From Oscillospiraceae bacterium (lineage in GTDB: Bacteria > Bacillota > Clostridia > Oscillospirales > Acutalibacteraceae), in assembly GCA_015066395.1 (NCBI GenBank), contig SVOL01000003.1, positions 1 to 64,000 on the forward strand: a stretch of DNA of 64,000 bases, read 5' to 3'. The notes under the pieces were generated by a model. That model saw only the letters and a list, made by a program, of their open reading frames with translations. It had not been told where the DNA came from and did no database searches. A program made the position numbers and the translations under genes. Below, piece by piece: positions 54,950 to 62,251 of this stretch. The stretch's first letter is position 1. The number at the start of each line of letters is the position of its first letter.

Positions 54950-55882
54950 TTAAACGTCGAGCCCCTCTGTCTCATTGAAGCCTAACATTATATTCATACA
55001 TTCGACCGCCGCACCCGACGAGCCTTTGCCCAAATTATCAAAACGGGCAGAAACCGTAAAGCGTTCCTCATTACCCGTAACAAATATCTGCATTTTGTCA
55101 TTGCCCGACAGATTATTTGAGCCTAACATTGCCCCTTGATTCTCGGCATTTATATCCGACACATCGACAAAGGTCTTGCCGCTGTATTTCTTTAAATATG
55201 TATCCTTTACAGCCTCAATGCCACCCTTTACCTGACTGCCGAAAAAAGGCACGGTCACGAGCATACCGCTGTAAAAATCATCAACTATCGGAGAGAAGAT
55301 CGGCTTATTCTCAAGCCCTGTAACAGCCGCCATCTCTTTTAAGTGCTTATGCTGTTGGCCGAGTGCATAAATTCTGGCACTGTAAAGCTCATCGGTCTTG
55401 TCATTTTCATATTCGGCAATCATCTTTTTGCCGCCGCCGCTGTAACCCGTCAACGAAAAGCAGGAAACGAGAGCATCCTTAGAAATAATACCCGCTTCGA
55501 CAAGCGGTGCTATAATTGCGACAAAACCGCTGGCGTGGCAACCGGGCACGGCAACTCTTTTTGCTGTCGGCAGTTTTTCGGCAATACTGTCAAACAACTC
55601 AGGAAAACCATAGACCCAATCGCTGTCGGTACGGTGAGCAGTCGAAGTGTCGATAACCCTAACATCGGGGTTTTCGATCATCGACACAGCCTCAACAGCC
55701 GCGGCATCGGGCAGACACAAAAACGCAACGTCGCAGGAATTGAGATATTTACGTCGCTCCTCGGGGTCTTTCCTTAACTCTTCGGGAATCAGCATAAGCT
55801 CAATGCCCTCGCGACCCGACAGTCTCTCAACTATTCTCAGTCCGGTAGTACCTTCCCTACCGTCGATAAATACCTTAAACAT
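54950..55882 (-). CDS. argC: N-acetyl-gamma-glutamyl-phosphate reductase, type 2
   Basis: A 310-residue enzyme of the shorter ArgC class (type 2). It starts with KVFIDGREGTTGLRI and holds the catalytic Cys in AVPGCHASGFVA (about 113-116). This class is NAD(P)-dependent and distinct from the longer ArgC of B. subtilis. I chose ATG 55882, with GGGTGACAT upstream; the frame continues to 55957, but through the promoter. First gene of the arg operon. Confidence 0.93.
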   Translation of the reverse strand: MFKVFIDGREGTTGLRIVERLSGREGIELMLIPEELRKDPEERRKYLNSCDVAFLCLPDAAAVEAVSMIENPDVRVIDTSTAHRTDSDWVYGFPELFDSIAEKLPTAKRVAVPGCHASGFVAIIAPLVEAGIISKDALVSCFSLTGYSGGGKKMIAEYENDKTDELYSARIYALGQQHKHLKEMAAVTGLENKPIFSPIVDDFYSGMLVTVPFFGSQVKGGIEAVKDTYLKKYSGKTFVDVSDINAENQGAMLGSNNLSGNDKMQIFVTGNEERFTVSARFDNLGKGSSGAAVECMNIMLGFNETEGLDV

Positions 55883-55916
55883 TATGTCACCCAATTTCTT
55901 ACAATAATATTCTCTA

Positions 55917-55944
55917 ATTATACACATAAAACCGATAAAATCAA
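55917..55944 (-). promoter_or_regulatory. arg operon promoter
   Basis: TTGATT (55939-55944) and a perfect TATAAT (55917-55922) on the minus strand are separated by 16 bp. The transcription start is expected near 55910 and the leader is about 28 nt. Confidence 0.75.
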
Positions 55945-55951
55945 GTGTAAA

Positions 55952-56010
55952 ATGCAAATTTTTGCATAACTTTTCAAAAAATTAAGAAAATTCAGACTTT
56001 TTATGCATAA
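55952..56010. promoter_or_regulatory. ARG-box-like palindromes upstream of argC
   Basis: ATGCAAA-TT-TTTGCAT (55952-55967) sits just upstream of the -35 box. A second palindrome, TTATGCATAA (56001-56010), and a half-site TTTGCATA (56021-56028) follow. The TGCAT/TGCAA half-sites resemble the TGNAT half of ArgR/AhrC boxes. Regulation by ArgR in the presence of arginine is an inference; no argR is in the window. Confidence 0.45.
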
Positions 56011-56051
56011 ATTTAATATTTTTGCATATTTTTTGTATAAAATTACATTGC

Positions 56052-56942
56052 TTATTCGTCGGTCGCACTGTCGGTCGATGTACTTTCGGCGGAAGAAGTG
56101 TCCGCATCACCGGAAACTGTACCGTCAGTCACGTCATCGACGGGTGCTACGGAATTCATATATTTTATCTCGGAAAACAACTTTTGTGAGCCGAAATTGA
56201 TGCCGATAATATCGATTTCAAATACCTGCAGGTTGGCTACCGCTACGAGAGTCTTAAGATCTTCGTCAGCCAAAAGATCGTCCTTCATACCCGACTGGAT
56301 GAAAATATATTCGGGATCCAGTTCCTTTAAGCGGTCCACAGTCATTTCCATATCTTCTGCACTTTCAACACTGTTTCTGTATCCCGCGGTTTTAAGTGCT
56401 TCAGCGGCCAGACCCGACACCGCACAGTGTTCCTTATCATAAAGCACGACAGCCGTGGTCTCGGTCACCTTTTTAAGCCCCATAAGCTCGGCAAACAAGC
56501 GGTCAAAGGCGGTCAAGGCCGCAATGGCACCTTTATCTCCGTTGGCGATCCTTCCCAACGTCTCCCAGTATGTTCTCACTTCAGCCATATTCTCAGGAAG
56601 CTTTAACTTAATAACAGGAACTCCTGCTCCGGTCAAAACTGTTTTTTGTGCGGGATAAAGATCCTCATTCGTCAACACAACGTCAACCTCATCACTACCA
56701 CCGGTAAGGTCGCCTACACCGGTTGAAAACACCGCCGTCGCGTCGACCGTAACGCTTCCGAAGCCCAATGACTCCATAACATTTTTAAGTGCTTTTGAGG
56801 TAACGGCTATTTTGACAGGCTTTGCATTCAAAACCACATCGCCGATGGTGGCAGGGTAACCGTTAGGGTCGGCAGGCTTTGAGCAGCCGATGGCAGAAAC
56901 AAACAGAAAAAGTGCCAGTATCAAACTAAAAAATCTTTTCAT
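56052..56942 (-). CDS. orphan BtuF/TroA-like substrate-binding lipoprotein
   Basis: A 296-residue lipoprotein with Cys20 in the lipobox (FVSAIGC). The fold resembles periplasmic-binding proteins for cobalamin or iron siderophores (VKIAVTSKALKNVMESLGFG, DVVLTNEDLYPAQKTVLTGAGVPVIKL, ETLGRIANGDKGAIAALTAFDRLF, LDPEYIFIQSGM). It ends in an Ala/Asp/Ser/Thr-rich low-complexity tail of about 25 residues. No permease or ATPase is next to it, so it may serve a transporter encoded elsewhere or have another surface role. GGAG precedes ATG 56942. Confidence 0.7.
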   Translation of the reverse strand: MKRFFSLILALFLFVSAIGCSKPADPNGYPATIGDVVLNAKPVKIAVTSKALKNVMESLGFGSVTVDATAVFSTGVGDLTGGSDEVDVVLTNEDLYPAQKTVLTGAGVPVIKLKLPENMAEVRTYWETLGRIANGDKGAIAALTAFDRLFAELMGLKKVTETTAVVLYDKEHCAVSGLAAEALKTAGYRNSVESAEDMEMTVDRLKELDPEYIFIQSGMKDDLLADEDLKTLVAVANLQVFEIDIIGINFGSQKLFSEIKYMNSVAPVDDVTDGTVSGDADTSSAESTSTDSATDE

Positions 56943-57083
56943 TTTGATCTCCGTAAATTGAAAAATTTGTAACCAATTTATTTTAAACTTTATTTATGTT
57001 TAAGTCAAGAGGTTTCGGCGGTATACTAAACTATGGCAGATGTTAATATTTTGTAAATTTGTAAGTTCGACTCTTTTGGGTCA

Positions 57084-57112
57084 TTTACTTTTGCAAACTA
57101 TTAATGTATAAT
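57084..57112 (+). promoter_or_regulatory. candidate promoter of the DUF975 gene
   Basis: TTTACT (57084-57089) and a perfect TATAAT (57107-57112) are 17 bp apart. A small GTGC...GCAC hairpin is possible in the leader at about 57127-57147. Confidence 0.5.
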
Positions 57113-57173
57113 AATAGTCGGACAGGTGCGTACAAAGGATTTGCACGACCCGAAAACACAAAGGAGGTAGTTT

Positions 57174-57998
57174 ATGCAGCCGACTTTTTACGAAATAAAA
57201 AAAGCCTCACGCAACGCTTTGAGCACTCGCTGGCCCGAAGCGATACTGGTCTTTGTTTCGTTTTGTGCAGTCAGCCTGCTTAACTCGGTCTCCCAAGCTG
57301 TTTTGATGCATCTGTTCAAGGTGGAGTCGCTGTGGTCCCCTTTCACTCCTGCCGAACTGCCCGATCTAAGCGTTATTGCCAGCATTGGTATAACGGCTTT
57401 TTCGGCGCTGTTTTCATTTATAATCACCTGTCCGTTCCTGCTTGGCATATTAAAATGGTTCTGGTCAGTCACCGGCGGCAGTAACGCCCATCTTTCTGAG
57501 ATCTTTTACTTCTTCTCGCGTGGCGCACTTTACCAAAAGGCGGTGTTCTGGGGACTTTTGATGTTCTTGCGCATTTCGGTAATGGCAATAGTCTGCTTTT
57601 TGCCCTACATCGTCGCCAATATCCTCACCAGTCCGGCCTTTTACATTGTCTTGGGCGTCGAAACACCGATCTTCGTTTCGGGACTTTTCCACATGGTCGA
57701 CATTTTGCAGGGTCTTGGTATCGTTGCCGTTGCGGTGCTCAATATGAAGCATCTGACCTTTCCGGCGGTGCTGTTTACCGATCCTCAACTTTCGGCCGCA
57801 CAGTCAATAAAAAGAGCGAGAGCTGTGAGCCACCGAGAACCGTTAAGACTTATCAGTTTTGTGTTTTCCTTTGCAGGCTGGTTCTTTATAAGCATATTTA
57901 TAGTTCCTCTTATTTTTACGGGTCCGTACTTTATTTCATCGCTATGCATCTACGGCCGCGAAGCATTAAGAGAATACGAACAAAAAAAGAAAATTTAA
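57174..57998 (+). CDS. DUF975-type membrane protein
   Basis: A 274-residue integral membrane protein with about six helices (around 20-42, 66-90, 118-140, 170-190, 215-235 and 238-260). The N-terminus FYEIKKASRNALSTRWPEAILVF and the QSIKRARAVSHREPLRLISFVFSFAGW region fit the DUF975 family, whose function is unknown. AAAGGAGG lies 8 bp before ATG 57174. It is monocistronic and is directly followed by the 5S rRNA promoter. Confidence 0.72.
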   Translation: MQPTFYEIKKASRNALSTRWPEAILVFVSFCAVSLLNSVSQAVLMHLFKVESLWSPFTPAELPDLSVIASIGITAFSALFSFIITCPFLLGILKWFWSVTGGSNAHLSEIFYFFSRGALYQKAVFWGLLMFLRISVMAIVCFLPYIVANILTSPAFYIVLGVETPIFVSGLFHMVDILQGLGIVAVAVLNMKHLTFPAVLFTDPQLSAAQSIKRARAVSHREPLRLISFVFSFAGWFFISIFIVPLIFTGPYFISSLCIYGREALREYEQKKKI

Positions 57999-58025
57999 AA
58001 ATTTTAAAAAATATCAAAAAAAGGC

Positions 58026-58054
58026 TTGCATTTTTGTTTCAAGTATGCTAATAT
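58026..58054 (+). promoter_or_regulatory. 5S rRNA promoter
   Basis: TTGCAT (58026-58031) and TAATAT (58049-58054) are spaced 17 bp and placed about 25 bp before the mature 5' end of the 5S rRNA. Confidence 0.65.
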
Positions 58055-58079
58055 AACCCTCGCACCACAAACGTGCATA

Positions 58080-58196
58080 GTCGGTGTTGATTGCGGTGAG
58101 GGTCCACCTGTTCCCATCCCGAACACAGAAGTTAAGCTCACTTGCGCCGAAGATACTTGGCTGGCGACGGCCCGGGAAAATAGGTAATGCCGACAC
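58080..58196 (+). rRNA. rrf: 5S ribosomal RNA (solitary copy)
   Basis: The stretch has the 5S core sequences CCCATCCCGAACACAGAAG and TTAAGCTCACTTGCGCCGA, and its ends pair (GTCGGTG at the 5' end with TGCCGAC at the 3' end, 58188-58194) to form helix I. Length is about 117 nt. No 16S, 23S or tRNA lies within the window, so this copy is not part of an rRNA operon here. It has its own promoter and terminator. Confidence 0.95.
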
Positions 58197-58199
58197 TTT

Positions 58200-58230
58200 A
58201 AACCGTCTGACAACGTCAGACGGTTTTTTA
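58200..58230 (+). terminator. 5S rRNA terminator
   Basis: AAACCGTCTGAC-AAC-GTCAGACGGTTT is a 12-bp perfect stem that begins 4 bp past the 5S rRNA, followed by TTTTATTTTAATTT. Confidence 0.92.
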
Positions 58231-58243
58231 TTTTAATTTAATC

Positions 58244-58272
58244 TTTTATTTTGTAAAAATATATGCTATACT
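58244..58272 (+). promoter_or_regulatory. candidate nadBC promoter
   Basis: TTTTAT (58244-58249) and TATACT (58267-58272) are 17 bp apart; -35 is weak. Confidence 0.45.
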
Positions 58273-58297
58273 AATGCGTGTATGGCTTTTAACTCCG

Positions 58298-58322
58298 GGT
58301 TGACAAATTTGCTTTGCCAACC
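58298..58322 (+). promoter_or_regulatory. hairpin in the nadBC leader
   Basis: GGTTG-a-CAAA and TTTG-c-CAACC form a 9-bp stem with one mismatch around the loop TTTGC. It lies 27 bp before the nadB start, and may be an operator for a niacin regulator (NiaR type) or an RNA element. Confidence 0.4.
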
Positions 58323-58349
58323 TGACCTGACAAAAAAGAAGGAATTACA

Positions 58350-59795
58350 ATGCGGGATAAGTATGATGTTTTAATAGTCGGTGCGGGGCTTTCGGGTCTT
58401 TATGCCGCCTATAATCTCGACAGTAGAATAAATGCGTTGGTTCTCAGCAAACGAGAGTTAAGACTGTGTAACAGCAACTTGGCTCAAGGCGGTGTCGCCG
58501 CGGTGATGGACTTAGATAATGACAGTTTTGACCTTCATATCAAAGACACTATGATCGCAGGCGGTCATAAGAACCGTCCCGAAGCGGTCGAAGTGCTGGT
58601 TAAAGAGGGTCCCGATGATGTCCGCAAAATGATCGAACTCGGCGCCGAGTTTGACTCCCACAACGGTCAGATACATATGACCTTAGAAGGCGGTCACTGC
58701 CGCAACCGCATCGTTCATCACAAGGATACCACCGGTGAGGAGCTGATGCGTACCGCCATCGCCGCCTGCCAAAAGCTCGACAATGTCGACATTGTCGAAA
58801 ACGCTTCGCTGGCTTTCTTGGATGAGGCTAACAACGGCTACTATGCCTCGATCTTAAAGGACGGCAAGCTTGAAACGGTGGCCGCATCGTATGTTATAAT
58901 GGCTACCGGCGGTATCGGACGTGTTTACAAGTACACCACCAACTCCTCGATCGCCACGGGTGACGGTATTTCGATCGCCTACGGTTTGGGTGCTAAAATT
59001 GAAAACCTGAGTGCTATTCAGTTTCATCCGACCGGATTTGCAGGAGATAACTGCCGCGAGAGATTTTTAATAAGCGAGGCTGTCCGCGGCGAAGGAGCAT
59101 ACCTTATCAACTGCCACGGCGACCGTTTTATGCACCGCTATGACGAACGGCTTGAATTGGCTCCGCGTGATGTTGTGTCGCGGGGAATTATTTTGGAATC
59201 CCGCCGCACGGGCAGCGACCGTTTCTTCCTTGATATCACCCACCGAACTCCCGAGTTCATCAAAGACCGCTTCCCGATGATATATACGCGCTGTCTTTCG
59301 GAGGGTGTCGACATCACGACCCAGCCTATTCCGATTTTTCCGACACATCATTATCTTATGGGCGGAATCAATGTTGACTTAAACAGCCGCACCCGTATCA
59401 ACCGCTTATATGCGGTCGGCGAGTGCTCACATACAGGCGTTCACGGCAGAAACCGCTTGGCTTCCAACTCGCTTTTGGAGGCTCTTGTATTCGGCCGACG
59501 TGCCGCCGAGGATATCAACCGCAGTTTTAATGACACTTCTGTCTGCGGAACGGCTTTAGTACACAAGACCGACGGTGCTCCAATGCCTTTAGGCACCCGA
59601 ACCAAGCTCCGCGAAATTATGCAAAAGAGTCACTTTGTTCTTCCCAACCCCGAGGCGGCAAGAAAATACCGCCACGAGGTCGAGGACATTGCCAACCGGC
59701 TGAACCGCAACGTATTTTCCATTACTAACGATTATCTTGAGGCCAGGTCTCTGGCTACAATAGCCGCAATAGTATTAAAGGAGGTCTCTCAGTAA
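58350..59795 (+). CDS. nadB: L-aspartate oxidase
   Basis: A 481-residue FAD enzyme that oxidises aspartate to iminoaspartate, the first step of de novo NAD synthesis. It has the dinucleotide motif DVLIVGAGLSGLYAAYN, NLAQGGVAAVMD, EGGHCRNRIVHHKDTTG, GIGRVYKYTTNS, the FHPTGF and GRNRLASNSLLEALVFG motifs. It is slightly shorter than the 530-residue enzymes because the C-terminal helical part is compact, as in some thermophile and clostridial enzymes. The stop overlaps the nadC start by 1 bp. The partner nadA is not in the window. Confidence 0.93.
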   Translation: MRDKYDVLIVGAGLSGLYAAYNLDSRINALVLSKRELRLCNSNLAQGGVAAVMDLDNDSFDLHIKDTMIAGGHKNRPEAVEVLVKEGPDDVRKMIELGAEFDSHNGQIHMTLEGGHCRNRIVHHKDTTGEELMRTAIAACQKLDNVDIVENASLAFLDEANNGYYASILKDGKLETVAASYVIMATGGIGRVYKYTTNSSIATGDGISIAYGLGAKIENLSAIQFHPTGFAGDNCRERFLISEAVRGEGAYLINCHGDRFMHRYDERLELAPRDVVSRGIILESRRTGSDRFFLDITHRTPEFIKDRFPMIYTRCLSEGVDITTQPIPIFPTHHYLMGGINVDLNSRTRINRLYAVGECSHTGVHGRNRLASNSLLEALVFGRRAAEDINRSFNDTSVCGTALVHKTDGAPMPLGTRTKLREIMQKSHFVLPNPEAARKYRHEVEDIANRLNRNVFSITNDYLEARSLATIAAIVLKEVSQ

Positions 59796-60625
59796 TGCTC
59801 ACATTTTATATTGACGACATTATCAAAAAGGCACTTTTAGAGGATATCAATTACATCGACGTTGCCGCCGATAATTTACTTGGCGACGACCATATTTCTA
59901 AAGCAAAATTTTTAGCAAAGGCTTCGGGCGTTGTATGCGGAATCGACGTGGCTCTCCGCGTTTTCGAACTGCTCGGCAACTTCAAATTCCAAAAATATAT
60001 GGCAGATGGCGACCGTGTGCAACAGGGTGATATCATTGCCGAGATCGAGGGTCCGACAAAACTTTTGCTTAAAGGCGAGCGTACTGCGCTAAACCTTATC
60101 CAGCACATGTCGGGCATTGCCACGATGACGGCCGAGGCCGCCGACCTTATAAAAGGCACCGGGGCTACAGTCACCGACACGAGAAAGACTCTGCCCGGAC
60201 TTCGAGCATTGCAAAAATACGCCGTGACCTGCGGCGGCGGCAAGAATCACCGCTTTAATTTGAGCGATGCCGCAATGCTTAAGGACAATCATATTGACGC
60301 TTGCGGAAGTATCACCAAAGCCGTTGAGATTTTGAGATCCCGAATCGGTCACACCGTTAAGATCGAGGTCGAGACCCGTGATCTCGACGAGGTTAAAGAG
60401 GCATTGTCTACCGGCTGTGAGATAATTATGCTCGACAATATGGACTGCGAGACTATGAAAAAAGCAGTCGAGATGACCGACGGCAAAGCTCTGCTTGAGG
60501 CTTCGGGTAACATCACCGCCGAGACTATACGGGCGGTTGCCGAAACAGGCGTTGACATCATTTCGATCGGCGCTCTCACCCACTCAGTCAAAGCGTTCGA
60601 CATTTCACTGAAGATCAATAAATAA
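59795..60625 (+). CDS. nadC: nicotinate-nucleotide diphosphorylase (carboxylating), QPRTase
   Basis: A 276-residue quinolinate phosphoribosyltransferase that makes nicotinate mononucleotide from quinolinate and PRPP. The TRKTLPGLRALQKYAVTCGGG segment (about 129-149) with its arginine and lysine substrate contacts, LKDNHI (about 166-171), KIEVETRDLDEV and IMLDNMD are characteristic. It is coupled to nadB by TAATG, preceded by AAAGGAGG within nadB. Confidence 0.95.
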   Translation: MLTFYIDDIIKKALLEDINYIDVAADNLLGDDHISKAKFLAKASGVVCGIDVALRVFELLGNFKFQKYMADGDRVQQGDIIAEIEGPTKLLLKGERTALNLIQHMSGIATMTAEAADLIKGTGATVTDTRKTLPGLRALQKYAVTCGGGKNHRFNLSDAAMLKDNHIDACGSITKAVEILRSRIGHTVKIEVETRDLDEVKEALSTGCEIIMLDNMDCETMKKAVEMTDGKALLEASGNITAETIRAVAETGVDIISIGALTHSVKAFDISLKINK

Positions 60626-60631
60626 TCGTTC

Positions 60632-60660
60632 TTTACATATCATAAATAATGTGGTATCAT
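60632..60660 (+). promoter_or_regulatory. promoter of the small conserved gene
   Basis: TTTACA (60632-60637) and TATCAT (60655-60660) are 17 bp apart, with GTGG before the -10. The leader to ATG 60681 would be only about 15 nt. Confidence 0.55.
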
Positions 60661-60680
60661 ATTGAAAAAGGAGTGAGAAT

Positions 60681-60959
60681 ATGGAAAAATTCTTGACATA
60701 TAAAGGCAAGCCCATCGTAAGACAGGGTGACACCATTTACTACGGCAACACCGATGAAAAATTCATTATTATGATGAAGGTCAAATCGACCGTTAAGGTC
60801 GGCGGTGAGGATGTGGCTGATAAGATCGCCATTCAGTTGATTCATACCGACAGCGATATGGATCCCGCAAAACGTGTTGTAAAGCAGAGTGAAAAGCAGG
60901 GTCTCTACAACGCGATGGACATCGCCGCAGTCTGGCTCGACCGAGCACTTAAGGACTAA
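60681..60959 (+). CDS. small conserved protein of unknown function
   Basis: A 92-residue soluble protein starting MEKFLTYKGKPIVRQGDTIYYG. I recall similar short proteins in many Clostridia, without an assigned role. The N-terminal half is beta-rich, the last 30 residues form a likely helix (KQGLYNAMDIAAVWLDRAL). There are no cysteines or metal motifs. AAGGAG lies 9 bp before ATG 60681. It has its own promoter and terminator, so it is a single-gene unit. Confidence 0.75.
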   Translation: MEKFLTYKGKPIVRQGDTIYYGNTDEKFIIMMKVKSTVKVGGEDVADKIAIQLIHTDSDMDPAKRVVKQSEKQGLYNAMDIAAVWLDRALKD

Positions 60960-60970
60960 ATGAAACGAAA

Positions 60971-60994
60971 CACCCACTTGAAAACAAGTGGGTG
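60971..60994 (+). terminator. terminator of the small conserved gene
   Basis: CACCCACTTG-AAAA-CAAGTGGGTG is a 10-bp perfect stem followed by CTATTTATTTT, 11 bp after the stop codon. Confidence 0.88.
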
Positions 60995-61186
60995 CTATTT
61001 ATTTTACGGCAGATTTTCGTCACATATAATGTTTAACGGATCGGGTGCGACGTCTGACAGAAGCCGTTTCCCTTTATTGCTACTCGACACTCCCCCTCAC
61101 CCCTGAAGCAATCATCCGATCCATGCGATCATAATTGAAGTTATCACCATAGGGAAGCATTTTACCTGTCACAAAAAATCCTTACC

Positions 61187-61250
61187 GTCATCCTGAGCAA
61201 CGCGAAGGATCTTGACGCAAAAATGATTCTTCGCTTCGCTCAGAATAACA
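61187..61250. repeat. GTCATCCTGAGC-type dispersed repeat
   Basis: The left part GTCATCCTGAGC...GCGAAGGATC and the right part GATTCTTCGCTTCGCTCAGAAT form a long imperfect inverted repeat. This sequence family is widely dispersed in intergenic regions of many bacteria. One degenerate copy is visible. The remaining DNA from 60995 to 61186 shows no gene or structure that I recognise. Confidence 0.6.
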
Positions 61251-61284
61251 TCTGACCCTTATAAAAAGATTACAAAACTATAAC

Positions 61285-61313
61285 TTGTAATTTGACATTA
61301 TTAAGTGTATAAT
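61285..61313 (+). promoter_or_regulatory. promoter of the tandem membrane-protein genes
   Basis: TTGTAA (61285-61290) and a perfect TATAAT (61308-61313) are spaced 17 bp. The leader is about 20 nt. Confidence 0.65.
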
Positions 61314-61341
61314 CAAAGCAGAAGAGATAAAAGGAGAAATT

Positions 61342-61752
61342 ATGAGAAAAGTTATAATCTTCCTCGGCGTTGCCGTCATGGGAATTACGGCTTGTTTTTT
61401 CGGCTTGGAAATTATTAATTGTTTAATTTTAAAAACAGAGGGTTCGGGCCCATTTGACTTCGGTATAACCATTGTGCTTATGTTTTTTATGCCAATATTT
61501 TTTGTCGAATTTGAATTATTTTTCAATCTTTTATATTTCACATCGAGACCCGGGTTAAAATCACCGTTTAAAACAGTCTGCAATACTCTATGCGCCGCAT
61601 TGGCAATCGCAACTCAAATCACAATTTTCAACCCTGAAAAATTCAACAATCTTTATCTCCTGCTCGGCGTTACATATTTAATGATACGGGGAATTTACGC
61701 CTCGAATTGCCTGTCCAAACGATTAGATGAAACATCAGGGGGAAATTTATGA
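61342..61752 (+). CDS. small four-helix membrane protein, first of a tandem pair
   Basis: A 136-residue protein of unknown family, with four hydrophobic helices (about 4-27, 42-66, 82-100, 104-124). Helices 2-3 enclose the stretch FFVEFELFFNLLYFTSRPGLKS, which is closely matched in the next gene (IMLEFEALFFLLYVTSSPEKKN), so the two are paralogues. AAGGAG is 7 bp before ATG 61342. The stop overlaps the next start by 4 bp (ATGA). Confidence 0.65.
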   Translation: MRKVIIFLGVAVMGITACFFGLEIINCLILKTEGSGPFDFGITIVLMFFMPIFFVEFELFFNLLYFTSRPGLKSPFKTVCNTLCAALAIATQITIFNPEKFNNLYLLLGVTYLMIRGIYASNCLSKRLDETSGGNL

Positions 61753-62198
61753 AAAAAATTATACGAACTATCGCAATAATTATCGGCTCAATTCTTCTTG
61801 CCGCAACCGCAGGCTACGCAGGATATTTATTTTATGACATTGTGACCTCACCCGTCTCACACCCATTGGAAGGCATAGTTATAGGCTTTTTGCTGATCGG
61901 TATGGTCATGTCCTTCATTCCTTTAATCATGCTGGAGTTTGAAGCATTGTTTTTCCTTTTGTATGTTACCTCCAGCCCTGAAAAGAAAAACCGGTTCAAA
62001 AACATAATCAATCCTATTTGCCTATGTATCCCCGTTTTTTTACTTATCTGGTTTTTCTTGATGTTTATAGACATAGAAATCCGCCTTCAAATCACACTGT
62101 TATTAATCGCTTTGTATTTAAGCCTGAGAATCATTTATTTAGTCACACACTTTATATTGAAACTCCGTAAAAAGCCTGTTGCAACTGAGGAAATTTGA
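61749..62198 (+). CDS. small four-helix membrane protein, second of a tandem pair
   Basis: A 149-residue paralogue of the previous protein with four helices (about 7-29, 40-72, 88-107, 111-133) and a basic C-terminus (LKLRKKPVA). The shared pattern is EFE-x-LF-x-LLY-x-TS-x-P followed by K, FK and an N..C pair. Translational coupling and the shared motif suggest a heteromeric membrane complex. No family name is known to me. Confidence 0.65.
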   Translation: MKKIIRTIAIIIGSILLAATAGYAGYLFYDIVTSPVSHPLEGIVIGFLLIGMVMSFIPLIMLEFEALFFLLYVTSSPEKKNRFKNIINPICLCIPVFLLIWFFLMFIDIEIRLQITLLLIALYLSLRIIYLVTHFILKLRKKPVATEEI

Positions 62199-62206
62199 TC
62201 TAAAAA

Positions 62207-62229
62207 AACCGCCGAGGTTCTCGGCGGTT
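62207..62229 (+). terminator. terminator of the tandem membrane-protein genes
   Basis: AACCGCCGAG-GTT-CTCGGCGGTT is a 10-bp perfect stem followed by CTTATTTTTTG; an A-run on the left may let it serve the convergent lipoprotein gene too. Confidence 0.85.
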
Positions 62230-62251
62230 CTTATTTTTTGTTCATTTACTT

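Noticed and set aside
58004-58213. Short minus-strand frames across the 5S rRNA
   Set aside because: They cover the 5S rRNA and its promoter; known artefacts of rRNA sequence.
58350-59795. NadB considered truncated because it is shorter than 530 residues
   Set aside because: All FAD and catalytic motifs are present and some natural enzymes have about 480 residues; the end is a clean coupling to nadC.
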